64,000 nt of DNA from JAFAYN01 sp963733105 (GTDB lineage: Bacteria; Gemmatimonadota; Gemmatimonadetes; Longimicrobiales; Longimicrobiaceae), in contig CAVTCB010000023.1 of the NCBI GenBank assembly GCA_963733105.1, forward strand, positions 62,001 through 126,000. The letters run 5' to 3'. Shown here piece by piece: positions 32,206 to 43,900 of this stretch. A model generated the notes under the pieces. That model searched no databases, was not told the DNA's origin, and saw only the letters and a list, made by a program, of their open reading frames with translations. The number at the start of each line of letters is the position of its first letter. Position 1 is the first letter of the stretch. A program made the position numbers and the translations under genes.

Positions 32206-34641
32206 GTGGCGCTGGACGCACTCCCGCTCACGCCGAGCGGGAAGACGGACCGGCGGGCGCTCCCGGCGCCGGAGGGCGGCGCGGCGGACGGGGAGTACGT
32301 CGCCCCCCGCACGCCGACCGAGGAGACCCTGGCGGGGATCTGGGCCGCGGTGCTGAAGACCGGGCGCGTGGGCGTCCACGACGACTTCGCCGCGCTCGGC
32401 GGGCACTCTCTGCTGGCGACGCGGGTGGTGTCGCGGGCGCGCGAGGCGCTGGGGACGGAGCTCCCGGTGCGGGCCATGTTCGAGGCGCCCACGGTGGCCG
32501 CCCTGGCGGAGCGGGTGGAGGAGGCGCGCCGGGCCGGCGCGGCGTCGCGGACGCCGCCGCTGGCGCCCGTGCCGCGCGACGGCTCCCCGCTCCCGCTCTC
32601 CTTCGCCCAGCAGCGGCTCTGGTTCATCGACCGGCTGGAGCCGGGCCGGGCCGCGTACAACATGCCCTACCCGCTGCGGGTGCGCGGCGCGCTGGAGCTG
32701 CGCGCGCTGGAGCGCGCGCTCACCGCGGTGGTGCGGCGGCACGAGTCGCTGCGCACGCGCTTCCCCGTGGTGCGGGGCGAGCCCGTGCAGCACGTCGAGC
32801 CCCCCCGCCCGGTGCGGCTCCCGGTCGTGGACCTGACCCGCCCGGCGGAGGCGGCGCGCGAGGCGGAGCTGGCGCGGCTGGTGGCCGAGGAGGCGCGGCG
32901 GCCCTTCGACCTGGCGGCGGGCCCGGTGCTGCGGACCACGGCGGTGCGGCTGGGCCCGGACGACGCGGCGCTCCTCTTCACCCTGCACCACATCGTCAGC
33001 GACGGGTGGAGCCTGGGCGTGCTGGTGCGCGAGGTGTCCGCGCTCTACGCGGGCGGGGACGAGGCGCGCCTCCCGGAGCTGCCGGTGCAGTACGCCGACT
33101 TCGCGGCCTGGCAGCGGGCGTGGCTCGCGGGCGACGCTCTGGAGGCGCAGCTCGGCTGGTGGCGCGGGCGGCTGGCGGGCGCGCCGGCCCTCCTGGAGCT
33201 CCCCACCGACCGCCCCCGCCCGGCGGTCGCGGACGACACGGGCGCGCGGCTCGGCTTCTCCGTGGACCCGGAGACGGCGGAGGGGCTGCGGGCGCTCTCC
33301 CGGCGAGAGGGCGCGTCGCTGTTCATGACGCTGCTGGCCGCCTGGCAGCTCCTCCTGGCGCGCCACGCCGGGCAGGACGACGTGGTGGTGGGGAGCCCCA
33401 TCGCGGGACGGACGCGGGCGGAGACGGAGGGGCTGATCGGCTTCTTCGTCAACATGCTCGCCCTGCGCGCCGACCTGTCGGGCGACCCCCCGTTCGCGGA
33501 GCTGCTGCGCGCCGTGCGGGAGACGACGCTGGAGGCGTACCGGCACCAGGACCTCCCCTTCGAGCGGCTGGTGGAGGAGCTGGGCGTGGAGCGCTCGCTG
33601 GCGCACACGCCGCTCTTCCAGGCGGTGTTCTCGCTGGAGAACAACGAGCGGAGCGAGCTGCGGCTGGGCAGTGCGTCGCTGGAGCCGCTCGGCACCGGCG
33701 AGGCCCCGGCCAAGTTCGACCTGACGCTCAGCATGGCGGAGGCGGAGGACGGGGGGATGGCGGCGCGGCTGGAGTACGCGGCCGCGCTCTTCGATCCCGC
33801 GACGGCGGCGCGGATGGCGGAGCGCTTCGCCGCCCTGCTGCGGGGGATCGCGGCCGATCCCGACGCGCGGCTCTCGCGCCTCCCGCTGATGTCCGCCGCC
33901 GAGCGGCGGCGCGTGCTGGAGGAGTGGAACGACACGGCGCGCCCGTACCCCGCGGGCGACCGGGTGCACGACCTGTTCGCGCGGCAGGCGGCGCGCACGC
34001 CGGACGCGCCGGCGCTGGCTCACGGCGGCGATACGCTGACCTACGCGGAGCTGGACCGCCGCTCCGGCCGCCTCGCCCGGCGCCTCCGCCGGCTCGGGGT
34101 GGGGCCGGAGACGCGGGTGGGAGTGTGCCTGGAGCGCACCCCCGAGCTGGTGGTCGCGCTGCTGGCCGTCCTCAGGGCGGGCGGCGCCTGGGTGCCGCTC
34201 GACCCGGCGTACCCCCGCGAGCGCCTGGGGTGGATGATGGAGGACGCGGAGGTGTCGCGGGTCCTCACCTCCACGCGCCTCGCCGGCGTCCTCCCGCCTG
34301 GGACGGACGTGGTCGCGCTGGACGCCGTCCGCGCGGAGCTGGAGGCGGAGCCGGACGGGGCGCCGGAGAGCGGCGTGGAGCCGGAGAACCTGTCGCACGT
34401 CATCTTCACCTCCGGCTCCACGGGACGGCCCAGGGGGGTGATGATCCGCCACTCGTCGACCGTGGTGCTCCTGCACTGGCTGCGCGAGACGGTCACGGAC
34501 GAGGAGAGGTCGTCCGTGCTCTTCTCCACGTCGGTCAACTTCGACGTGTCGGTGGCCGAGGTCTTCGGCACCCTCGCCTGGGGCGGGAAGCTGGTGATGG
34601 TGGAGAACGCGCTGGAGCTGGCGACGGTCGCCGAGCCGGTG
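32206..34641 (+). CDS. NRPS 2, segment 2: end of A1, T1, C2, first half of A2
   Basis: Rejoins with VALDALPLTPSGKTDRRALP, the A10 motif expected directly after segment 1. Then T1 (32330-32510, GGHSLLATR), C2 (32590-33890, HHIVSDG, LCL-type start LSFAQQRLWF) and the N-terminal two thirds of A2 with YTSGSTG-like FTSGSTG (34408) and FDVSVAE. The frame is lost at about 34639-34642. The clean coding on both sides argues against long-term decay. Confidence 0.85.
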
Positions 34642-34642
34642 C

Positions 34643-35608
34643 GTCCACGCCAGCATGGTCCCCACCGCCGCGGCCGAGCTGCTCCGGGCGGGCGCCATCC
34701 CGCCCTCGGTGCGGACGATGAACCTGGGGGGGGAGGCGCTCCCGGGCGACCTGGCGCAGGCGCTGTACGCCCTCGGCACGGTGGAGAAGGTCGGCAACCT
34801 GTACGGCCCGACCGAGGACACCACCTACTCGACGTACTCGCTCGTGGAGAAGGGCGCCGGGCGGGTCCTGGTCGGCCGGCCCGTGGCGAACACGCGGGCG
34901 TACGTGCTCGACGCGCGTCTCCAGCCCGTCCCCGTCGGCGTGGTGGGGGAGCTGTACCTGGCGGGCGGTGGGCTGGCACGCGGCTACGCCCGCCGCCCGG
35001 AGCTGACCGCCGAGCGCTTCCTCCCCGACCCGTTCGGGCCCGCCGGGACACGGATGTACCGGGTGATGGACCGGGTGCGCTGGACCGCCTCCGGGGAGCT
35101 GGAGTACTTCGGCCGCACCGACTTCCAGGTCAAGGTGCGGGGCTTCCGCATCGAGCCGGGGGAGGTCGAGGCCGCGCTGCGGTCGCACCCGGCCGTCCGC
35201 GAGGCGGTGGTCGTCGCGCGCGAGGACGCCCCGGGGGAGCGGCGGCTGGTGGCCTACGTCGCCGCCTCGGACGACGTGTCCGTCGCGGAGCTGCGGGCGC
35301 ACCTCCGGGAGCGCGTCCCGGAGCACATGGTCCCCTCCGCCTTCGTGGTGCTGGAAGCGCTTCCTCTCACCCCCAACGGGAAGCTGGACCGGCGGGCGCT
35401 CCCCGCGCCGGAGGAGGTGGTGGTCCGGGCCGGCGCGGACGGGGCGCCGCGCACCCCCACGGAGGAGGTGCTGGCGGGGATCTGGGCGGAGCTGCTGGGC
35501 GTGGAGCGGGTCGGCGCGCGGGAGGACTTCTTCGAGCTGGGCGGGCACTCGCTCCTGGCGGCGCGCCTGGCCGCCCGGGTGCGCGAGGCGTTCGGCGACG
35601 AGCTGCCT
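34643..35608 (+). CDS. NRPS 2, segment 3: end of A2 and most of T2
   Basis: Continues A2 with ASMVPTAAAELL, NLYGPTEDTTYSTYS and the FGRTDFQVKVRGFRIEPGE region, then T2 with FFELGGHSLLAAR. Combined with segment 2 the hand-read code is DVAMNGLTY, identical to the first A domain of NRPS 3; I cannot assign it. The frame is lost at 35609, where an extra G splits what should read ELPLPAVFEAPTV at the end of the carrier domain. Confidence 0.84.
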
Positions 35609-35609
35609 G

Positions 35610-38600
35610 CTCCCGGCGGTGTTCGAGGCGCCCACGGTGGCGGAGCTGGCCGCGCGCGTGGACGCGCTCCGCGGCGGCGGGGCGGGGGAGGCGCGCCCGC
35701 CACTGCTCCCCGTGGCGCGAGACCGCCCGCTCCCGCTCTCCTTCGCCCAGCAGCGCCTCTGGTTCGTGCACCAGGTCGCGCCCGCCAGCCACGTCCTGGC
35801 CGCGGCGCTCCGGCTGCGCGGCGGCCTGTCGGCGGAGGCGCTCCGCGGCGCGCTGGAGGCCGTGGTGGCGCGGCACGAGTCGCTGCGCACCCGCTTCGCC
35901 GTGCGGGACGGGGAGCCGGTGCAGGTGGTGGAGCCCGTCCGCCCCTTCACCCTCCGCGAGACGGAGCTGGCGCACCTCCCGGAGGCGGAGCGCGAGGCCG
36001 CCGTCGCGCGGCACGCGGCGGAGGAGGCCGCTCTCCCCTTCGACCTGGCGTCGCCGCCGCTGCTGCGCGCCACGCTCCTCCGGCTGGCGGAGCGGGAGCA
36101 CGTGCTCCTCCTGACGCTGCACCACATCGCCGCGGACGGGTGGTCGGAGGCGGTGCTGGTGCGCGAGCTGGGGGCGCACTACGGGGCGCTCGTCTCCGGG
36201 GGGACCGCCGCCGCGCTCCCCCCGCTCCCGGTGCAGTACGGGGACTACGCCGCCTGGCAGCGCGCCCTCCCCGCGGGCGGGGCCCGGCAGCGCAGCCTGG
36301 AGTTCTGGAGCCGCGCGCTCGCGGGCGCCCCCGCGGCGCTGGAGCTCCCCGCCGACCGGCCCCGGCCGCCCGCGCAGAGCTTCCGCGGCGACACCCTCCG
36401 CTTCCGCCTGGAGGCGCCGCTCGTGGAGGCGCTGCGCTCCCTGGCCCGCCGGGAGGACGCCACGCTCTTCATGGCGCTCCTGGCCGGGCTCGACGCCTGG
36501 CTGCGGCGCTACACGGGGGAGGACGACCTGGTGGTGGGGACGCCGCTCGCCGGGCGCGACCACCCCGCGCTGGAGCCGCTGATCGGCTGCTTCATCAACG
36601 TCCTCCCCGTGCGCGTGGCCGTGGACGGGGGCGAGGGCTTCGCCGCGCTGGTGCGGCGGGCGCGCTCCGCCCTGCTGGACGCGTACCCGCACGGGGACGT
36701 GTCCTTCGACCGGATCGTGGACGCGGCGGGGATCGCCCGCGACGCCGCCCGCAGCCCGCTGGTGCAGGTGCTCCTCGCCCTGCAGAACACGCCCCTGGAG
36801 CGCTTCGACCTCCCCGGGCTGGCCGCGGAGCCGGTGGAGGTGGGCGGGCGGACCTCGCCCTACGACCTCTCCCTGTACCTGCGAGAGGAGCCGGACGGCG
36901 CCCTCGCCGCCCTGGTGGAGTACTCCACCGACCTGTACGACCGGGGCACGGTGGACCGCTGGATGCGCCACTTCGGGCGCCTCCTGGACGCCCTCGCCGC
37001 CCACCCGGAGCGGCCCGTGGGCGAGGCGGAGATGCTGGACGCCGCCGAGCGGGAGCAGGCGCTCCATGCGTGGAACGCCACCGACGCGCCGTGGGACGCC
37101 ACCGCCACCGTCGCCGGCCTCTTCGACGCGCAGGTCCGGCGCACGCCGGACGCCGAGGCGCTGGTCGCGGGCGGGGAGGTCCTTACGTATGCGGAGCTGT
37201 CCCGACGCGCCGGCGCTCTCGCCCGCCGCCTCGCCGCCCTGGGCGTCGGCCCGGAGGTGCGCGTGGGGCTCCTCCTGGAGCGCTCGGCGGAGGTGGTGGC
37301 GGCGATGCTCGCCGTCCTCAGGGCCGGTGGGGCGTACGTCCCCCTCGACCCCGCCTACCCCGCGGAGCGGCTGGCCTTCATGCTGTCCGACAGCGGCGCG
37401 CGGGTGCTGGTGACGGAGGCCGGGCTGGCGGAGCGGCTGCCGCGGTTCGAGGGGGTGGTTGTGCGAGTGGACGCGCCGTGGCCGGAGGCCGGGGAGGTGG
37501 CGCCGGAGCCCGCCGTGTCCCCGGAAAACGCGGCCTACGTCGTCTACACCTCCGGCTCCACCGGCACCCCCAAGGGCGTCGTGGTCACGCACGCCAGCGT
37601 CGTGGGCTTCTTCGCGGCCATGACCGAGCGGGTGGGCGCGGAGCCGGGTACCTGGCTGGCGGTCACCAGCATCGGGTTCGACATCTCCGTGCTGGAGATC
37701 CTGTGGACGCTGTCGCGGGGATCGAAGGTGGTGCTGCACGGACCCGCCCGGCGCGAGGCGGAGCGGGCGGTGGACTTCAGCCTGTTCTACTTCGGCGGGA
37801 GCGCCGAGGGGAGCGCGCGCGGCAGGTACCGCCTCCTCCTGGAAGGGGCGAAGTGGGCGGACCGCAACGGCTTCACCGCCGTGTGGACGCCGGAGCGGCA
37901 CTTCCACTCCTTCGGCGGGCTGTATCCCAACCCGTCGGTCACCAGCGCCGCGCTCGCCACCGTCACCGAGCGCGTCCGCCTGCGGGCCGGGAGCGTGGTC
38001 CTCCCGCTGCACGACCCCATCCGCGTGGCGGAGGAGTGGGCGGTGGTGGACAACCTCTCCGACGGGCGGGTGGAGCTGTCCTTCGCCTCCGGGTGGCACG
38101 CCGACGACTTCGTCCTGGCCCCGGAGCGCTACGAGGGGCGGCGCGACGCGATGTTCGACGGGATCGAGGAGGTGCGCCGGCTGTGGCGCGGCGGGACGGT
38201 CACCCGGACCGGGGGGAAGGGGGAGCCGGTGGAGGTGGGGACGCTCCCGCCCCCGGTGCAGCCCGAGCTCCCCGTCTGGGTGACGGCGGCGGGGAGCCCG
38301 GACACCTTCCGCCGCGCCGGGCGGCTGGGCGCCCACCTCCTGACGCACCTCCTGGGGCAGAGCGTGGAGGAGCTGGCGGACCGGGTGCGCGCCTACCGCG
38401 AGGGGCGGCGGGAGGGCGGGCACGACCCGGAGGCGGGGCGGGTCGCGCTGATGCTGCACGCCTTCGTGGGCCACGACGACGCGGAGGTGCGGGCGGCGGT
38501 GCGCGGCCCCTTCCGCGAGTACCTGCGCAGCTCCTTCGACCTGGTGCTCCGGCTCGCGGGGAGCGCGGGCGTGGACCCGGACGACCGCTCGGCGGAGGGG

Positions 38601-38780
38601 GTGGAGCGGATGCTGGACCACGCCTTCGAGCGCTACTACCGCACCGCCGCGCTGATGGGGACCCCCGAGGCGTGCCTGGAGACGGTGCGCCGGGTGCGGG
38701 CCGCGGGGGTGGACGAGGTGGCGTGCCTGATCGACTTCGGGGTGGACGAGGAGCGCGTGCTGGCCGGGCTGGACCGGCTT
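35610..38780 (+). CDS. NRPS 2, segment 4: C3, A3 N-terminal part, luciferase-like monooxygenase
   Basis: Ends T2 and then encodes C3 (35720-37030, HHIAADG), the N-terminal part of A3 (37080-37765, YTSGSTG at 37548, FDISVLE), and most of a luciferase-like monooxygenase insert from 37768. The insert starts VDFSLFYFGG and contains WTPERHFHSFGGLYPNP and FASGWHADDFVLAPERY. The frame is lost at 38781 near the end of the monooxygenase; removing one G restores LDRLRGVMEAARAAP. Confidence 0.86.
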
Positions 38781-38800
38781 GCGCGGCGTCATGGAGGCCG
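37768..38800 (+). other. Luciferase-like monooxygenase domain inserted in A3 of NRPS 2
   Basis: The second copy of the insert seen at 7089-8130, at the same point of the A domain (between core motifs A4 and A5) and with closely similar blocks. It would carry out a flavin-dependent oxidation on the module's substrate. An apparent frameshift falls in its last residues (38781). Confidence 0.87.
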
Positions 38801-40938
38801 CCCGCGCCGCGCCCGCCCCGCGCGGCGAGCCGCCGCTGGCGGAGCAGATCCGCGCGCACGGCGTCACCCACCTGCAGTGCACCCCGTCGCTGGCCGGGAT
38901 GCTGGCGGCGGACCCGGAGGCGCTCCGCGCCCTGGGCGGGCTGGAGTGCATCCTCCTGGGCGGGGAGGCGCTCCCGCCGCCGCTGGCCGCGCGGCTCCGG
39001 GCGGCCGGGCCCGCGCGCATGGTGAACATGTACGGGCCCACCGAGACCACCGTCTGGTCCACCACGCACGAGGTGGCGGACGCGGAGGGTCCGGTCCCCA
39101 TCGGGCGGCCGGTGGCGAACACGCGCGCGTACGTGGTGGACGCGCGCCCCGGGCCCGTCCCCCCGGGCGTGGCGGGGGAGCTGTGGATCGGCGGGACGGG
39201 GGTGGCGCGCGGCTACCTGGACCGGCCGGAGCTGACCGCGGAGCGCTTCGTCCCCGACCCGTTCTCGGGGGAGCCGGGGGCGCGGCTCTACCGCACCGGC
39301 GACCGGGCGCGCCGGAGGGCGGACGGGACGCTGGAGTTCCTGGGGCGCGTGGACCAGCAGGTCAAGGTGCGCGGCCACCGCATCGAGCCCGGCGAGGTGG
39401 AGGCGGCTCTGGACGCCCACCCCGGCGTGCGGGAGAGCGTGGTGACGGCCGTGGACGACGGGAGCGGGGAGCGGCGCCTGGCGGCGTACGTGGTCCCCGC
39501 CGTGGCCGGGCCGCGGCCGCTGGCCCCCGTCGCGCCCGAGGAGCGGGAGCGCATCCTGGCCGGGCACGCGCGCTTCACCCTCCCGGACGGGACCACCATC
39601 GCGCACCAGCAGGACGCCACCACCCGCGGGCTCTTCCGGGAGGTGTGGGAGCGGGACTCGTACTTCCGCCACGGGATCGCGCTGGAGGACGGGGCCGTGG
39701 TGGTGGACGTGGGGAGCAACATCGGGATGTTCACCCTGTTCGCCCACACCCGGGCGCGCGGCGTCCGCACCTACTCGTTCGAGCCGATCCCCGCCACCTT
39801 CGCGGTGCTGCGCGCCAACACCGAGCTGTTCGGGCTGGACGCGCGGGTGTTCAACACCGGCGTCGGGGAGGCGGAGGGGAGCGCGGTCTTCACCTTCTAT
39901 CCCAACTCCTCCGGCCTTTCCGGGCGCTACGCCGACCTGGAGCGCGACCGGGAGACCGCCCGCTCGGTCATCGGGAGCTGGGCGCGGGAGGCCGGGGCGG
40001 GCGGCGGGGGCGAAGCGGGGGTGGCCGGGCACGTCGGCGCCCTGGACGTGGAGGCGTTCCTGGACGAGCGGTTCCGGGCCGAGACCCACACCCTCCCCGT
40101 CCGCACGCTCTCCTCGGTGATCCGGGAGGAGGGGATCGAGCGCATCGACCTCCTCAAGGTGGACGTGGAGAAGAGCGAGTACGACGTCCTCCGGGGGATC
40201 GAGGACGGGCACTGGCCGCGTATCCGCCAGGTGGTGATGGAGGTGGACACGGACGAGCTGCTGGAGCGGGTCACGGCGCTCCTGGGCCGGCACGGCTTCG
40301 AGTGGACCGTGGAGCGCGACGTCACCGTGCGGGAGGGGAGCGGGGAGGACGCGGGGGAGTACGTCTACCTGCTGTACGCCCGGCGGCCGGGGGACGCGGC
40401 CGCCCCCGCCCGGGGCGCGCCCCCCACGGCGGCCGAGCTGAGGGCGTACCTGGCGGAGCGCCTCCCGGACTTCATGGTCCCCTCGCTCTTCGTCTTCCTG
40501 GAGAGCATCCCGCGCACCCCCGGCGGGAAGACCGACCGCCGGGCGCTCCCCCCGCCGGGGGCGGCGCGCGCGGAGCCGGAGGCCGAGTACGTGGAGCCCC
40601 GCAGCGCGCTGGAGCGGACCATCGCGGCGGTGTGGCGGGAGGTGCTGGGCGTGGAGCGGGTGGGGGCGCGCGACAACTTCTTCGAGCTGGGGGGTACCTC
40701 GGTCCGGCTGGCGGCGGTGCACCAGGCGCTCTCGGAGCGGCTGGACCGCCCGGTCACCGTGGTCGACCTCTTCCGCTACCCGACCGTCGCGTCGCTGGCG
40801 GAGGTGCTGGACGCGGTCCCGGCGGGGGAGGAGGAGGTGCCGGAGGAGCTGGAAAGGGTGCAGGACCGGGCGGAGCGGCAGCGGCAGGCGAGGGCGTCCA
40901 GCGCGAGACTCAGAGGGAGAGCGAATGACCGACGGTAG
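38782..40938 (+). CDS. NRPS 2, segment 5: A3 C-terminal parts with FkbM methyltransferase insert, T3
   Basis: Resumes A3 (38840-39500) with GVTHLQCTPS, NMYGPTETTVW and the RVDQQVKVRGHRIEPGE block, completing the code DILQLGMVW (Gly-type, the same as the interrupted A domain of NRPS 1). An FkbM-type methyltransferase is inserted at about 39520-40395. The A domain then finishes with LPDFMVPS and GGKTDRRALP, followed by T3 (40610-40800, FFELGGTSVRLAA) and a charged tail. The TAG at 40936-40938 overlaps the first 14 nt of the PKS gene, so the two are probably translationally coupled. There is no release domain, so the chain passes to the PKS. Confidence 0.86.
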   Translation, partial: RGVMEAARAAPAPRGEPPLAEQIRAHGVTHLQCTPSLAGMLAADPEALRALGGLECILLGGEALPPPLAARLRAAGPARMVNMYGPTETTVWSTTHEVADAEGPVPIGRPVANTRAYVVDARPGPVPPGVAGELWIGGTGVARGYLDRPELTAERFVPDPFSGEPGARLYRTGDRARRRADGTLEFLGRVDQQVKVRGHRIEPGEVEAALDAHPGVRESVVTAVDDGSGERRLAAYVVPAVAGPRPLAPVAPEERERILAGHARFTLPDGTTIAHQQDATTRGLFREVWERDSYFRHGIALEDGAVVVDVGSNIGMFTLFAHTRARGVRTYSFEPIPATFAVLRANTELFGLDARVFNTGVGEAEGSAVFTFYPNSSGLSGRYADLERDRETARSVIGSWAREAGAGGGGEAGVAGHVGALDVEAFLDERFRAETHTLPVRTLSSVIREEGIERIDLLKVDVEKSEYDVLRGIEDGHWPRIRQVVMEVDTDELLERVTALLGRHGFEWTVERDVTVREGSGEDAGEYVYLLYARRPGDAAAPARGAPPTAAELRAYLAERLPDFMVPSLFVFLESIPRTPGGKTDRRALPPPGAARAEPEAEYVEPRSALERTIAAVWREVLGVERVGARDNFFELGGTSVRLAAVHQALSERLDRPVTVVDLFRYPTVASLAEVLDAVPAGEEEVPEELERVQDRAERQRQARASSARLRGRANDRR
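39520..40395 (+). other. FkbM-family methyltransferase domain inserted in A3 of NRPS 2
   Basis: About 290 residues between A8 (RGHRIEPGEVE) and A9 (LPDFMVP), the site where methyltransferases commonly interrupt A domains. The SAM-binding motif is VVVDVGSNIGMFTLFA (39706 on), followed by YSFEPIPATFAVLRAN, and a late IDLLKVDVEKSEYDVL block, the FkbM signature. FkbM enzymes are mostly O-methyltransferases, unlike the N-methyltransferases usually inserted here. Confidence 0.86.
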
Positions 40939-43900
40939 CAGCTACGAGGGTCCGGAGCGGATCGCGGTGGTGGGGATGGCCTGCCGGTTCCCGGGGGCCG
41001 GGGACCTGGAGGCGTTCTGGAGCAACCTGCGGGACGGCGTGGAGTCCATCTCCACCTTCACCGAGGAGGAGATGCTGGAGTCGGGGGTGGACCCCGGGCT
41101 CCTGCGCCACCCGGACTTCGTCCCGGCGTTCGGGCACCTGGAGGGCGCCGACCTGTTCGACGCCGACTTCTTCGACTTTCCGCCCCGCGAGGCGGAGCTG
41201 ATGGACCCGCAGCACCGGCTCTTCCTGGAGCAGGCGTGGGCGGCGCTGGAGCACGCGGGGATCGACCCGGACACCTTCCCCGGGCCCGTCGGCGTCTTCG
41301 CCGGGTCGGGGATGAACGGCTACCTGCTGAATCTGGTGGCCCGCTACGGGAACCAGGCCGGCGACCTGCTGCAGAACCGCATCCGCAGCGACAAGGACTT
41401 CCTGGCGACGCTGGCCTCGTACAAGCTGAACCTGCGCGGCCCCTCCATGTCGGTGCAGACGGCGTGCTCCACCTCGCTGGTGGCCGTGCACCTGGCCTGC
41501 CAGAGCCTCCTGGACTACCAGTGCGACGCCGCGCTGGCCGGGGGCGTCGCGGTGGGCGTCCCGCTCCGGGGCGGGTACGTGGCCCGGGACGGGATGTTCT
41601 CCCCCGACGGCCACTGCCGCGCCTTCGACGCGAAGGGCGCGGGGACGGTGGGCGGGAACGGTGTGGGGGTGGTGGTGCTGAAGCGGCTCTCCGACGCGCT
41701 GGCGGACGGGGACCGCGTGCACGCCGTGATCCTGGGCTCCGCCGTCAACAACGACGGCGCCTCCAAGGTGGGGTACGCCGCCCCCAGCGTGAGCGGGCAG
41801 ATCGAGGTGGTGGCCATGGCGCGCGCCGTGGCCGACGTCCCGGCGGAGACCGTCACCTACGTGGAGGCGCACGGGACCGCCACGCCCATGGGCGACCCGG
41901 TGGAGGTGACGGCGCTCGCCAAGGCGTTCAACACCCGCGACCGCGGCTTCTGCGCGCTCGGCTCGGTGAAGACCAACATCGGGCACCTGGACGCCGCCGC
42001 GGGGGTGGCGAGCCTGATCAAGACGGTGCTGGCGCTGGAGCACGGCGAGATCCCGCCCTCCCTGCACTTCGCCGAGCCCAACCCGCGGATCGACCTCGCC
42101 GGCTCCCCCTTCTACGTCGCCGACCGGCTCCTCCCCTGGACGCCGCCCGCCGGGACACCGCGGCGCGCGGGGGTCTCCTCGTTCGGAGTGGGCGGGACCA
42201 ACGCGCACCTGGTGCTGGAGGAGGCCCCCCGCGAGCCCGCCCGCGCCCCCGCCGGCACCGCGCCGGAGCTGCTGGTGCTCTCCGCGCGCACCCCGGAGGC
42301 GCTGGAGCGCCTGTCGGCGGCCACCGCCGGGCGGCTGGAGGGCGACCCCGGGCTCGACCTGCGGGACGCGGCCTTCACCCTCCAGCAGGGGCGGCGCGCC
42401 TTCCCCCACCGCCGCGCGCTGGTGGCGGGGAGCACGGCGGAGGCCGCGGCGCTGCTGCGCGGGGGCGACGCCGCGCGCGTGGCGACCCAGGCCGCCGCGG
42501 ACTCCGACCCCGGCGTCGCTTTCCTGTTCTCGGGGCTGGGGACGCAGTACGCGGGGATGGGGCGCGAGCTGTACGAGGGCGAGCCCGCCTTCCGCGCCGC
42601 CATGGACCGCTGCTTCTCGATCCTGCGCGACGGCTGGGGGATGGATCTGCGCTCGGTGCTCTACGGCGCCGCCGCGGCTCCTGCGCCCGCGGGGAGCGGG
42701 ACCGACCTGCGGGCGCTGCTGCGGGGCACGGGCGGCCCCGTGGAGGGCGACCCGCTGCAGGGCGCCCGCTGGGGGCACCCGGCCATGTTCGCCGTGGGCT
42801 GGGCGCTGGCGGAGACGTGGCGGAGCCGGGGGATCGAGCCGCGCGCGGTGGCCGGGCACTCCCTGGGCGAGTACGTGGCGGCGTGCGTGGCCGGCGTGTT
42901 CTCGCTGGAGGACGCGCTGACGCTGGTGGTGCGCCGCGCCGAGCTGCTGGCCCCGGTCGAGGGGCGCATGGCCGCCGCCACCCTGTCCGAGCCGGAGACG
43001 TGCGCGCTCCTGGAGGAGCTGGCGCGCGATGGGCACGCGCTCTGGCTGGCCGCCGTCAACGCGCCGCGCTCCTGCGTGGTGTCCGGGACCCCGGGGGCGG
43101 TGGAGGCGTTCGGGGAGCGGGCGCGCGCCGCGGGCGCCGCCGTGCTCCCTCTGGCGGTGCGGCACCCCTTCCACTCGGGGCTGCTGGCCCCCGCGCGCGA
43201 GGCGTTCCGGCACGTGGTGGCCTCGGTGCGCCGCCGCGCGCCGGAGGTCCCGCTGGCCTCCAACGTCACCGGGGCGTGGCTGCGGGCGGAGCAGGCGGAG
43301 TCCGTGGACTACTGGACCGACCACCTCGTCGCCCCGGTGCGCTTCGCGGAGTGCGTGGACACCCTGCGCGGCCTGGGCGCCGACGCGGCCGACGAGCCGG
43401 TGCTCCTGGAGGTGGGCCCCGGCGCCGTGCTGGGCTCGTGGGCGCGGCAGCAGGGGGCGAGGCGGGTGGCCGCCTCCCTCCGCCACGCCGAGCAGCCGGG
43501 GAGCGACCGCGCCGTGCTCCTGGACGCGCTGGGGCGGCTCTGGGGGGCGGGCGTCGCCGTGGACTGGGCGCGCCAGGGGAGCGCCGCGGGACGCCGCCGC
43601 GTCGTCCTCCCCGGGCACCCGCTCGACCGGAAGCGCTTCTGGCTGGCCGACGGGCCGCTCCCGGAGGCGCCGGCCCGCGTCGGGGCCGCGGAGGACGGCC
43701 CCGCGCCGCTGGAGGCGCTGGCGGGGCGGAGGGTGGCGGTGCTCGGCGGGGCGGAGGCGGACGCGCTCGTGGAGCGGCTGCGGGCCGCGGGCGCGGACGC
43801 GGTGCGCCTGGAGCCCGGGAACGCCCCCCGGGACGCGGAGGCGCTCCGCGCCCGCGGGTGGGGCGCCGGCCTGCTGGCCGTCCACCTCTGGCCGGCGGAC

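Noticed and set aside
32202..38781. Programmed ribosomal frameshifting at the five NRPS junctions and in the amine oxidase gene.
   Set aside because: There is no common slippery heptamer, rare codon, stop codon or downstream structure, and needing several such events in one gene would make full-length product negligible.
29394..40938. NRPS 2 as a decayed pseudogene.
   Set aside because: All segments between the frame breaks retain intact catalytic motifs, every break has the same sign, and most share one junction context. Sequence error explains this better than decay, though I cannot exclude real lesions.
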